Shown here: positions 20,426 to 28,357 of the stretch, in pieces
Layout: the number at the start of each line of letters is the position of its first letter
How positions within the stretch are numbered: the stretch's first letter is position 1
NCBI RefSeq assembly: GCF_900184035.1
Contig: NZ_FXWP01000014.1
Coordinates: 124,001-188,000, forward strand
Source: Kosakonia pseudosacchari
Lineage (GTDB): Bacteria > Pseudomonadota > Gammaproteobacteria > Enterobacterales > Enterobacteriaceae
DNA: 64,000 nt
Direction: 5' to 3'
Notes under the pieces: model-generated
Database searches by the model: none
Told to the model about the DNA's origin: nothing
What the model saw: the letters and a program-made list of their open reading frames with translations, nothing else
Made by a program: the position numbers and the translations under genes

Positions 20426-20447
20426 CATTGTGTACACCCTTGTGTAC
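20426..20447. repeat. Left integrase arm-type sites (GTGTAC repeats)
   Basis: GTGTACAC at 20430-20437 and GTGTAC at 20442-20447, with CATTGTGTACAC (20426-20437) identical to 32865-32876 at the other end of the element. Matching short repeats just inside both ends are what arm-type binding sites of a tyrosine integrase look like. Confidence 0.55.
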
Positions 20448-20734
20448 ATGGCTGTTTAAGGTGCTCTCCCTTTTTGTTCGTTTTTCATCCTTGCCGCACT
20501 CTTGTCGTTCTCACCCTTACAGTATGATAGTTCCGTCCCACTATAAGGAGTGAACCACCGATGATAGTTACCAAGCGCAAGAAAGAGAGGCTCGGCTACT
20601 TTTGCAAGTACTGCCCTTAACCGGGTCATACACACTGTATGGATTTCCAAGCTATCGTTTTTTTTGGTAGTTGAGGTATCTTGTTAGTAACGAGCACACT
20701 TTGTGCATTAACCCCAGCCAGATCGTTACTACAC

Positions 20735-21445
20735 ATGATTCAAACTTATAACGTTTATTGTGATGAATCTTGTCATTTAGAAAACGATGATGAGAAAGCA
20801 ATGGTACTGGGCGCTGTTTGGTGCCCAGTTAGCAAGCGCCTGAGTATTGCTAATCGTTTGCGTGAAATAAAGAAAAAGCATGGTCTTGCCGCTGATTTTG
20901 AAACAAAGTGGACCAAAGTTGGCATGTCTAAGATCGCGTTTTATATGGATCTTATTGACTACTTTTTCGATGATGATGATTTGCATTTTCGCGGGCTTGT
21001 GATACCTGATAAATCAACACTTGATCACACTAGTTTTGAGCAAAGCCATGATGAGTGGTACTACAAAATGTATTTTGTCATGCTGAAAACTATTTTCGAT
21101 CCGGGCAGCCAATATCGTGTCTTCATTGATATCAAAGATACATTGGGGCACGAAAAGATTCGCAAATTGCATGACGTGCTTTGCAACAATGCCTATGACT
21201 ACTCAAGAAAGACAATCGCCCATATCCAACGAATAAACTCACACGAAGCTGAACAACTTCAACTGGCTGATCTGCTTATTGGCGCGCTCAGTTATTTGCA
21301 CCGTAACCTAGAAGGAAGTAAAGCCAAACTCCTCCTAATTGAGAGAATTCGTGAGAGAAGTGGCTACCAACTAACGCGGAACACTTTACTCAGAGAACCC
21401 AAGTTTAACCTCATGATATGGGCTGCTAATGGAGGATGGAAATGA
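20735..21445 (+). CDS. DUF3800 protein, first gene of the satellite cargo pair
   Basis: A 236-residue DUF3800 protein. ATG 20735 puts the family motif at the N-terminus (YNVYCDESCH), as usual; a TTG at 20681 would add 18 residues. The conserved acidic pattern continues with VFIDIKDTLG in the middle and the late QLQLADLLIGALSY helix. DUF3800 is thought to adopt an RNase H-like fold with Asp/Glu metal ligands; its function is not established. The gene overlaps the next by ATGA, so the two are translationally coupled. The pair occupies the cargo end of a phage satellite, a place where anti-phage systems are commonly found. It is AT-rich compared with the chromosomal genes. Confidence 0.75.
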   Translation: MIQTYNVYCDESCHLENDDEKAMVLGAVWCPVSKRLSIANRLREIKKKHGLAADFETKWTKVGMSKIAFYMDLIDYFFDDDDLHFRGLVIPDKSTLDHTSFEQSHDEWYYKMYFVMLKTIFDPGSQYRVFIDIKDTLGHEKIRKLHDVLCNNAYDYSRKTIAHIQRINSHEAEQLQLADLLIGALSYLHRNLEGSKAKLLLIERIRERSGYQLTRNTLLREPKFNLMIWAANGGWK

Positions 21446-21915
21446 ACCCACTTTCCTTACCATTACTTATACTATTTGAGCATTACAAAGGCGTGTGGGA
21501 TGACTACTTTGAGGCTATCTATGAGGTTTTTCATCAAGACTTTGTCCTCTCAAAACCTGTTTTCAGAGGAAAGCGATTGGGTCTCAAGCGTTATCCCGAA
21601 TATGACGGTAAATCAGCAACGTTCTGGCATATGATCAGTACCGGAGATCAGGAAGATGAAAGGGTCCCTGATATCCGTCGCTGCGAACGAATTGCTTGGC
21701 CTAAGCCTATTATCGATAACTGTGATGAGCCATGCTTAAAGGTTTGGGCTGAACCAAAAGGGAAAAATCAAAGAATCCATATATGGTTCGAAAACGAGAA
21801 TTACTTGGTCGTTTTGGATGATCGCGGGAACTACATTTTACCGTGGACAGCTTTTTACATTCAGGAAGAACACAAGAAGAAAAAATATAATAAAAGATGG
21901 GAAAGATATAAATAA
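21442..21915 (+). CDS. Partner of the DUF3800 protein, possibly BECR-fold nuclease-like
   Basis: A 157-residue protein. ATG 21442 is chosen because GGAGG (21431-21435) lies six bases upstream inside the DUF3800 gene; ATG 21436 directly abuts that GGAGG. Notable segments are GLKRYPEYDGKSATFWHM, DIRRCERIAWPKP, IHIWFENENYLVVLDD and ILPWTAFYI, ending in a lysine-rich tail (HKKKKYNKRWERYK). The conserved His, Arg and Trp pattern and size remind me of phage-encoded BECR-type RNase families, but this is from memory and weak. The overlap with DUF3800 suggests a two-component system, as toxin/antitoxin or effector/modifier. Confidence 0.65.
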   Translation: MNPLSLPLLILFEHYKGVWDDYFEAIYEVFHQDFVLSKPVFRGKRLGLKRYPEYDGKSATFWHMISTGDQEDERVPDIRRCERIAWPKPIIDNCDEPCLKVWAEPKGKNQRIHIWFENENYLVVLDDRGNYILPWTAFYIQEEHKKKKYNKRWERYK

Positions 21916-22211
21916 CCGCTGTTTAGGCTGGCCGCGCCTTCCTGAGAAGACGGGGCCGTAACTCCTTCTACACTGACACCAGAGGATGGTAGATGAGATA
22001 GGCTAAATGTAAGTAAAGTTTCGACGATAGTCAATTAGTCTTGTATGCGTCATATGAGTTACCGACTCGTACTTTACGCAAACAACACAACATGTTGTTG
22101 TTTTTCAATAGAACCATACATGCAGGTTGCGTTAATAGGTTTTACCTATCATTTGGCTTGGCTTAATTAAAATCCTTAAAAATCGAAGGTCAAAGCCCCT
22201 CGTACTCAGCC
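21916..22211. other. Intergenic region between cargo and replication module
   Basis: About 300 bases between convergent transcription units. A short inverted repeat CAACATGTTG (22087-22096) followed by TTG and a T-run could act as a weak terminator for the cargo genes. Nothing else is recognised. Confidence 0.4.
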
Positions 22212-22337
22212 TTAAATGTAGGCGCTAGATAGTACAGGTAACAATATAACTCTGTTGGTCAGGTCTGCTGGGTGAAGCTGGTGGCCTTCGTGCTCCAGTT
22301 TGGCGGCAGCTAATAAAGCTATCACGCGTGGCGTCAT
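22212..22337 (-). CDS. Possible 41-residue protein after the zinc-ribbon gene
   Basis: A short frame starting ATG 22337 with AGGAA eight bases upstream, encoding MTPRVIALLAAAKLEHEGHQ and ending SSAYI. It lies 56 bases downstream of the zinc-ribbon gene on the same strand and has a coherent amphipathic N-terminal helix. Small genes of this size are common in satellite elements. No family recognised; it may not be translated. Confidence 0.35.
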   Translation of the reverse strand: MTPRVIALLAAAKLEHEGHQLHPADLTNRVILLPVLSSAYI

Positions 22338-22393
22338 GGTGATTGTTCCTAGTTAGTGGGACTAAATCATTGTATTAGCAGTTCGGTGAACTA

Positions 22394-22963
22394 CTACCGT
22401 ACACGCCCGGTGATCTTGTCCACAACCGGACTAAACGCTCGCCAGTATGCAGCCTCGTACATTATAAGCCTGCCTAATTTCCGCTCGAACGTATCCCATC
22501 GCATACCCTTTGGCTTAGGAAAAGTGTTCGGGTGGTTAAACAGGTTACGAAACTGCTCACCGTCTCCCCAAATGGCGAACCGCTGGCGGCGTATGTTCAT
22601 ACGCATCCGATCTAACTTATCCCCGCTTTGGCTTTTGTAGTGGAGTTTCCAGCATTCCCGGCAGCCTATATCCTTCAAACCGATATACAGCTTCGCTACC
22701 CGTTTCACGCAATGGGGGCAAACGTACCATTGCCGAATGCCGTAGCCAGCCTGTGTTGTCGTGGTTCTGATTGTCCGTGTAACGCCGTTGATTGTCATGG
22801 CGTAGCCGTCTGCCTGTCGGAAGATATACAGGGTTCCGCACTCTGTCTGGCAGGAAAGCTGTGTACCGGGTACTGCGTCCGCCAAATTGCTGCGGATGTG
22901 CGCGAGGAATTTCAGACCAATGCGGGGTAAGGCCGTGGTATAGCTACGCGTTCTGTCTCTCAC
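22394..22963 (-). CDS. Zinc-ribbon protein of the satellite replication region
   Basis: A 189-residue protein starting at GTG 22963, supported by AGGAGG seven bases upstream. The centre holds a four-cysteine zinc ribbon, CPHCVKRVAKLYIG then IGCRECWKLHYKSQ, after a beta-rich stretch (GYAMTINGVTRTIRTTTTQAG). The C-terminal ~60 residues are basic and helical (RRQRFAIWGDGEQFRN). This looks nucleic-acid binding. It begins about 20 bases from the ACTGCGNA repeat array and is transcribed away from it, so it could be a replication-initiation, copy-control or packaging-redirection protein. No such role is shown by the sequence. Confidence 0.7.
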   Translation of the reverse strand: MRDRTRSYTTALPRIGLKFLAHIRSNLADAVPGTQLSCQTECGTLYIFRQADGYAMTINGVTRTIRTTTTQAGYGIRQWYVCPHCVKRVAKLYIGLKDIGCRECWKLHYKSQSGDKLDRMRMNIRRQRFAIWGDGEQFRNLFNHPNTFPKPKGMRWDTFERKLGRLIMYEAAYWRAFSPVVDKITGRVR

Positions 22964-22983
22964 TGGCTGGCCTCCTGCGAATT

Positions 22984-23706
22984 ACTGCGCATTAACTGCG
23001 AACGGTACGCAAATTGAATACGAAATAATATGTGTATTTAACTACGAATTGCGCACTATTTTGCGTACTTCGCACCTATAAAGTCAGCAATGGCGCGGCT
23101 TTGAGGATGGTTTTCGTATTGGTATCCGTTTCGTTTTTCAAAGATTTTTTGTGAACTGCGCAATTCGCAATTTACTGCGCAATATTTGGGTTTCGTATTT
23201 GGAGGATTTTCCACTTTGTGTACTGCGTACGGCTGTAGAAACCCAGCGATGATGCGCCTTACAGGCTGGTACGCAACTGCGAATCGGTTTCGTATCGCGC
23301 AATTAAGACTTAGTAAATCTTAGGAATCCTTATCAAAACTTATCACCTCCGTGGCGCTACCAACTGCGAATGGATAACACCAAAGCCAGCAATACTAGGC
23401 CTCTCCGCTATTTTGCGAATACGCAATTCGCCCGGCGTAACTTACTGCGAATTCGCAGTGCGCAATTTCTGTTTGCAATGCCGTAGTTAGAATTCGTCAG
23501 GTGGTACGCACGTTGAATGCGCCGTTTTGCTGCGTACCTGACTGCGTACTGCGAACCAATGGCGCGAACCAGAATATTCTGGACAACCTAAATCCTGATC
23601 AGGCGTAAAGCCCGCGACTGGCACGGGTTTAGCGCCATGAGGGTTTAAAAATCCGTCAAGAACAGTCCAAAATTTACAGCCGTTTTGGTGCGAACTTTAC
23701 TGCGAA
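22984..23706. repeat. ACTGCGNA iteron array (origin candidate, part 1)
   Basis: Twelve copies of ACTGCG(A/C/T)A: on + at 22984, 22995, 23155, 23174, 23222, 23276, 23363, 23444, 23541, 23548 and 23699, and one on the minus strand at 23452-23459. The 23444-23459 pair forms a perfect palindrome, ACTGCGAATTCGCAGT. Many further GCGAA, GCGCAAT and TTCGC half-copies lie between. There is no gene in this stretch. Dense, irregularly spaced short repeats downstream of a P4-alpha-like primase gene fit iterons bound by the replication initiator. Confidence 0.7.
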
Positions 23707-23920
23707 TCATCACCTTCCGCCGGTGGCCTGCCATTGTCTCTTACCACCATTGAACCGGAAGGCGTTACCGTTCGTTGTGGTGTAGGTCTGGGGATCTGCC
23801 ACAAGCCGCCCGTATGCTGAAATTTGTGCTGTCATTGTTACCTCACCGGATTATTAGTTTTGCTAATAACGATTTCTTAACGTGGGACACCTGCCGATTT
23901 TTTTTCATAGTAAGCAGAAA

Positions 23921-24187
23921 TAGTGTTGTCTCAGTTGTCTTTGTTGTCTCACCGCGCTACAGGCCGCGCCACGTCTGAATTTTGCCGAGACAACATTGAT
24001 GATTTTGTGTTGTCTCACGCAGGGTAAATGTTGTCTCACTGCCAGCCAGGCAAAAAATCACACTTTCACTATGTTGTCTCAAAACAGCTAAATGTTGTCT
24101 CGCTGTTGTCTCAGAAAATGAAATAAAAACCTTATAAATCAATCAAATTTACAATTTGAGACAACAAAGACAACTGAGACAACACTA
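23921..24187. repeat. GAGACAA array inside a 31-bp perfect inverted repeat (origin/crr candidate)
   Basis: A perfect 31-base inverted repeat (23921-23951 and 24157-24187) encloses about 205 bases. Each arm itself contains TTGTCTC twice plus a TTGTCTT variant. TTGTCTC occurs on + at 23926, 23944, 24010, 24031, 24074, 24095 and 24106; its complement GAGACAA at 23987, 24158 and 24176. The array ends 22 bases before the 3' end of the primase-helicase gene. In phage P4 the crr replication element lies next to the alpha gene, so this position suits a second initiator-binding element. Confidence 0.75.
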
Positions 24188-24209
24188 AAACTACGTATGT
24201 GAAAAAATA

Positions 24210-26966
24210 TCACTCCTCTGGCTGGGTGGTTTCCTCTGCCATGAAGTTGAGCACATAAACGCGGATTTGCCTGCCATCCTCTCGCACACGCCCCTGATAA
24301 CCTCTGCCGCTGGTCGGTGGGGTGAGCATCCCGACGCGTTTAAGTACCTCGGCAAACTGTTTGGCATTGAATCCCCGCGCTATCTCCTGCTCGAAGGTCG
24401 CCGGGAAGGTGTAGAAAATTATCGGGTCGCTGTCGTGGTTCCCCTTCTTCCTGTATCCGGCTAAATCACGGATGGGTAAATCACGGGGGTCATAACCCAA
24501 CGGTGCGTAGCGACTCAGGCCATGCGCATTCAAAAACGCCTCCGTTTGCTCAATAATCTGCTGGTGTTCTTTGTTCCCCGTACCGAACTCACGCAACCAT
24601 GCGTTGTAGCTATGCTGTATCGCATCGCGGCACGTCTGAGCATCCCACCCGGTGACTACTTCACCCAGCAGCAAAGCAGCCTCCAGAATGGCAAAACGTG
24701 CGGCCACGCGGTGAACCTGCTCGCCATAGTCAGCAGGAATAAGACTGCGCCAGCGGGCTTCACACTCACGCACGGTATCAATGGCCTGCTGCTGGTGGTC
24801 TGCCAGCCACCTGATCCACTCCCGCCCGGCAGTGCCGTGATGGTGCTGGTAAGCATCTTTCAGCGCGTCGGCGTGCTGTTTGCCGTTCTGGTGGTCGTGG
24901 AAGCGTACCGCCTTACTCAGCGGGATATTTAGCAGGCGCACCAGTTGCCCGGCTTTGGTCTTGCGTCCGGCGGTGGCGATGAAGGTTTCCAGGTCCATTT
25001 CCCCGGTGCTGATCGCCACGGTTCGCCAGCGTTTTAAATCGCGGTTGCCACCCTCTTTTGCGCCCTGCAATTTCCCCACGCCGTTAAACAGCGCATAAGC
25101 AGACTGTGACACGCTTACCGGGTCTGCCCCCTGTCCGACTTCATCCAGCGGCATCAGTCCGTCATTGTGTGCGGCGGCTTCGTTCGCCAGACCCAGCGCC
25201 GTGCCGTACCACGTCAGGCGTAGTAAGTCCGGGTTGCCGTATAAGCTGCTCGCCACGTTCGCCGTGGTGGTTTTACCCGCGCTCGACTGTTCATAGAAGT
25301 GAATGCCGAACCCGTCAGCGCCAGCCAGCCCGATTAACGGTGCTGCCAGTGCGGCGGCAATGCCTGTCATCATCGCGTAGTTACCGTATGCCAGACGCGC
25401 AACGCTGTTACGCCAGCTCTCAGCGGTGCCCTTTAAGGTATAACCAGCGGCGGCAGAACTGCGTCCACTGAATAAAACGGGGTGCGCAGGTGCGCCAATA
25501 ATCTCCCCGTCCGGCATGATGTACGCCCCGCACTGCCAGCCAGTAGCGTGAGCAACGCGCCACAATTCACGCGAGCCGCTACGCTGTAGCCAGTCGGCCA
25601 GAATCGCCCGTAAGCTGCTTTTGGTGGTGACATTAACCCCACCCGCTTTCAGGGTGCGCCAGCCTTCACGCTCCCCAATATCAGCCAGGGGGATAGCCGC
25701 TGTTGTCGGTATGCCTGCGCCAAAGGCTAGCCAGCGCAGTATCAGGTACTGATCCTTATCGTCCCTCCCGGTGCCGATAACGTCCATCGGTGAAGCCAGC
25801 CAGCTTTCATTGTTGATAATCTCGCCGCTTTCCTTGTCCACCTTAGGCGTGATCCAGTAAATGCCATCTTTGCGGCTCTCAATGCGGGGTTTTAGCGGGT
25901 CTTTCTCTGGCTGGTCAGTTTTACCGCCATCAATGGTCTGTAGTTGTGGTTTCGCGCATTCCCCCTGCGGCTGGTACATCGAATCGTTGAACGCAGCCGT
26001 AGCGACTTCCAGCCCGTTTTGCTGGTGATAGTCGTTCCAGTCGGCTTTGTAGTCTGTTGGCGGTACAGCAACCCAGCCCCTGACGGCAAGCGCAGCCTTT
26101 TCTGCGGCATCCGTGCCGGTATTGGGTTTGTCGTCCAGTTGGTCGTTATCCGCCGCAATGATGATTTCCGCCTGTGGGTGCTGCTGGCGTATCTGTATTG
26201 CGACGGGTAGCAGGTTGCCCGCGTCTATGGCACACACTGCCAGCGCGTCAGGACGCATCAGGTAAGCGGATAAGGTCGTTGCCAGTCCCTCAGCAATAAT
26301 CACCTCCTGCGGCTGTTCCGGTGCGTTTACGGCGTGATATGCCCCGCGCTTTGCTGAACCTGTCAGGATTCGCTTATCTCCCTGCGGCGTGATGGTCTGT
26401 GCCGCCACTACTGCGCCGGATTCATCCACCAGCGGCAGGAGTAGCGAACCATCGGACATAAACGGGTAATTAAACCCGGTCAGCCCTTTTGATTGCAGGT
26501 AATCAGATTCGCCCTGTGTGACACTCTGGCGCATTCCGGCATACAGACGGGCAAACGTAGCCCTTCGCTGCTCTGCGTCCTCTGCTGCCTGCTGCTGGCG
26601 CTCCAGCTCACGCTGCTGGCGGTCAGCTTCCAGTTGCTCCCTTCTCTGGCTCGCTGCCGTCGGGTCGGTTTGCGCTGCCCGGTAATCAATACCCAGCACA
26701 TCAGCGGCAAGCTGTGCCGCCTCTGTGGTGTCGCAGTTGTTCACCTTCTTAATCAGGTCTAAGCCGTCGCCCGCGCCGCATTGGTTACAGATAAAGCTAC
26801 CGCGGCCGTTGTCGTCGAACCGGAAGCGATCCGTACCCCCACATGCAGGGCAGGGGGCATGACGGCGTGATGAATCAGGCACGTCGATAGACAGGCCAGC
26901 CAGCACATAAGGCCAGTTACCAGCAGCGGCGGCGGTCACTTCGCGGATAAGGTCGATATTACGCAT
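24210..26966 (-). CDS. P4-alpha-like primase-helicase (zinc finger, Toprim, DUF927)
   Basis: A 918-residue replication protein. ATG 26966 (MRNIDLIREV) is chosen: GGAGG lies five bases upstream. The N-terminal zinc finger (Cys39, Cys42, Cys60, Cys63: CPACGG then CNQCG) matches P4 alpha. A Toprim primase region follows (IIAEGLATTLSAYL, IIIAADNDQ). The middle is a DUF927 helicase with Walker A in EQSSAGKTTTANV and a following LDEVGQ acidic box. The C-terminal part should bind the origin. It primes and unwinds the satellite's own DNA. It overlaps the preceding gene by eight bases and ends at the repeat arrays. Confidence 0.9.
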   Translation of the reverse strand: MRNIDLIREVTAAAAGNWPYVLAGLSIDVPDSSRRHAPCPACGGTDRFRFDDNGRGSFICNQCGAGDGLDLIKKVNNCDTTEAAQLAADVLGIDYRAAQTDPTAASQRREQLEADRQQRELERQQQAAEDAEQRRATFARLYAGMRQSVTQGESDYLQSKGLTGFNYPFMSDGSLLLPLVDESGAVVAAQTITPQGDKRILTGSAKRGAYHAVNAPEQPQEVIIAEGLATTLSAYLMRPDALAVCAIDAGNLLPVAIQIRQQHPQAEIIIAADNDQLDDKPNTGTDAAEKAALAVRGWVAVPPTDYKADWNDYHQQNGLEVATAAFNDSMYQPQGECAKPQLQTIDGGKTDQPEKDPLKPRIESRKDGIYWITPKVDKESGEIINNESWLASPMDVIGTGRDDKDQYLILRWLAFGAGIPTTAAIPLADIGEREGWRTLKAGGVNVTTKSSLRAILADWLQRSGSRELWRVAHATGWQCGAYIMPDGEIIGAPAHPVLFSGRSSAAAGYTLKGTAESWRNSVARLAYGNYAMMTGIAAALAAPLIGLAGADGFGIHFYEQSSAGKTTTANVASSLYGNPDLLRLTWYGTALGLANEAAAHNDGLMPLDEVGQGADPVSVSQSAYALFNGVGKLQGAKEGGNRDLKRWRTVAISTGEMDLETFIATAGRKTKAGQLVRLLNIPLSKAVRFHDHQNGKQHADALKDAYQHHHGTAGREWIRWLADHQQQAIDTVRECEARWRSLIPADYGEQVHRVAARFAILEAALLLGEVVTGWDAQTCRDAIQHSYNAWLREFGTGNKEHQQIIEQTEAFLNAHGLSRYAPLGYDPRDLPIRDLAGYRKKGNHDSDPIIFYTFPATFEQEIARGFNAKQFAEVLKRVGMLTPPTSGRGYQGRVREDGRQIRVYVLNFMAEETTQPEE

Positions 26967-27300
26967 GGTTGCCTCCTGCCACGGTCGCGCCCATATCATT
27001 AATCATGCTTTGCCATATCTCGCGCCCGGTATCAGTCAGGCCACCAGCATTGACGCATTTCTCCAGCATGGTGATCCCGATGCTTTCCCACTGAGGGTAT
27101 GTCTCTTTGAGTGCTTCGAGCGCGTAACCATCAATAAGCTGGCGCGTGCCACTGATGCCGCCCACCAGTTCCACACGGATTTGCTGGCCTGCCGCGTCAA
27201 CCATGAAGTAATTGCCACCATTGATAGCCGTGATGTGGTTGTAAAGTGCCGCCGCGTACTGGTTCGCCAGCGCATTCAGTCGGAAGTTTTTGGTAATCAT
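26959..27300 (-). CDS. Small satellite protein upstream of the primase
   Basis: A 113-residue protein of unknown function, soluble, without signal peptide or zinc motif. ATG 27300 follows AGGGGG by five bases. Its last codons overlap the primase start by eight bases, so it is translated just before the primase and may be a replication accessory or copy-control factor in the manner of P4 Cnr, although I see no clear similarity to Cnr. The next upstream gene ends nine bases before it. Confidence 0.7.
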   Translation of the reverse strand: MITKNFRLNALANQYAAALYNHITAINGGNYFMVDAAGQQIRVELVGGISGTRQLIDGYALEALKETYPQWESIGITMLEKCVNAGGLTDTGREIWQSMINDMGATVAGGNHA

Positions 27301-27309
27301 GCCGCCCCC

Positions 27310-27900
27310 TCAGTGCGCCGCTGGCATTTCAGGCCAGCCGTTTTCATCCAGATCGGCAATGAAGTGATCGTGTAGCTCTGCCAGCGTTTCACGCCCGAAT
27401 GGGGTCAGCTCTCCGCGTTCCGCATCCAGCATGGCGCGGTAGAACACAATGGCGTTCTCTGTTCCCTGCTCAACGCCGTAGCGCTCAATCATTGCGCCCT
27501 CGATGTTGTTCGCCATCGCCAGCCGTTCAGCAAACGGGTAAACCACCATGCACGCATTACCATTGGAGTAAATCGTCACCTGCGATGTTGTGCCGTCAGC
27601 CTCAGTGACGGAGGTTGTGCCGTTATCACGCTTCATTTCGGCAACGAAACAGGCCGTAATCAGCCAGCGCCACATAATGACGTTATGCTGCGCGGTGAAG
27701 TCGAACCAGCCACGCGCCCCGCCGTCAGCCACTGCAAAATGCAGGGCAAATCCTTCATCGGGCTTATTGTCATACTCACCCGCATCCAGACGTACTACGA
27801 CTTTTTCGTAGTTGATAAGAGCAACATGCTCATACATCCCGGCATCGTTGCGGGTCATGATGTTTACGCCGTGGGGTGTGGCTTCTGCGCGATAATTCAT
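27310..27900 (-). CDS. Satellite protein of unknown function (196 residues)
   Basis: A soluble acidic alpha/beta protein with segments HVALINYEKVVVRLDAGEY and ARGWFDFTAQHNVIMWRWL and no recognised motif. ATG 27900 overlaps the stop of the preceding gene as ATGA, indicating coupled translation. Position between the Icd/Ash-like protein and the primase is typical for uncharacterised genes of P4-like elements. Confidence 0.7.
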   Translation of the reverse strand: MNYRAEATPHGVNIMTRNDAGMYEHVALINYEKVVVRLDAGEYDNKPDEGFALHFAVADGGARGWFDFTAQHNVIMWRWLITACFVAEMKRDNGTTSVTEADGTTSQVTIYSNGNACMVVYPFAERLAMANNIEGAMIERYGVEQGTENAIVFYRAMLDAERGELTPFGRETLAELHDHFIADLDENGWPEMPAAH

Positions 27901-28097
27901 GCTGCCACCTCTATGCCCTTACTGATTTTTCTCTGCTGTACACAAATAATTGCCACAACGCTCCAGCCGTTGCGCTGTGCTTCGTGGGTCATTTGCAATT
28001 TGGCATCACTGGAGCTGACGGCATTGCCGTGCCATGTGACCGGGATCGGCGCACCAGAGCCATCAAAGCAGGTGGCAATAACGCGGAAATTGCTCAT
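27897..28097 (-). CDS. Small satellite protein (66 residues)
   Basis: MSNFRVIATCFDGSGAPIPV start; mostly beta strand in character. The start overlaps the preceding stop and its own stop overlaps the next start, both as ATGA. Function unknown. The coupling on both sides supports it being a real gene despite its size. Confidence 0.7.
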   Translation of the reverse strand: MSNFRVIATCFDGSGAPIPVTWHGNAVSSSDAKLQMTHEAQRNGWSVVAIICVQQRKISKGIEVAA

Positions 28098-28357
28098 GCG
28101 CTGGCCTCCGCATCAATTCTGGCTATATCGACAATCGTCAGGACTTTACTCAACCAGCAATACACGATAGCGGCCTGTTCATCGTTTAGTTGAGTGGCTA
28201 AATCGGTCATAACGTGAGCCAGCCCATTACGGGCACGGGTCATACGTTCTGCTGTTCGGTCTGCCAGCGTAAAATCATCCGGGTAAGCCTGCTCGCGGGA
28301 TAACATAGCTTCGGCTTCAAGTTCGGACGGATGGCGGTATAAAGCGTTAATGTTCAT
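28094..28357 (-). CDS. Small satellite protein (87 residues)
   Basis: A mostly helical, acidic protein (ALYRHPSELEAEAMLSREQA). It is coupled by ATGA overlaps to the Icd/Ash-like gene before it and to the 66-residue gene after it. No recognised family or motif. Confidence 0.7.
   Translation of the reverse strand: MNINALYRHPSELEAEAMLSREQAYPDDFTLADRTAERMTRARNGLAHVMTDLATQLNDEQAAIVYCWLSKVLTIVDIARIDAEASA

Larger units (their letters stand above)
20086..20734. other. Junction region between yicG and the satellite element
   Basis: About 650 bases without a confident gene. It holds the yicG upstream region, a strong terminator (20312-20333), a yicC-tail-like sequence with TGGATCTG at 20359-20366, and integrase arm-type GTGTAC repeats (20426-20447). 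From about 20450 on is element DNA that should contain the promoter of the cargo genes. A short frame on the minus strand (20629 to 20456, or from TTG 20650) lacks a ribosome-binding site and is left unannotated. Confidence 0.5.

Noticed and set aside
20555-20620. 17-codon frame on the + strand with AGGAG upstream (ATG at about 20561)
   Set aside because: A leader peptide is conceivable because of the good ribosome-binding site, but nothing else supports it and it is too short to judge.
20456-20650. Short minus-strand frame at the left end of the satellite (from TTG 20650 or ATG 20629)
   Set aside because: No ribosome-binding site and no recognised family. It overlaps the probable promoter region of the DUF3800 gene. 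It may be a decayed satellite gene.
22984-24187. Repeat arrays as a possible CRISPR
   Set aside because: The repeats are 7-8 bases long, irregularly spaced, present in both orientations and without uniform spacers or cas genes.
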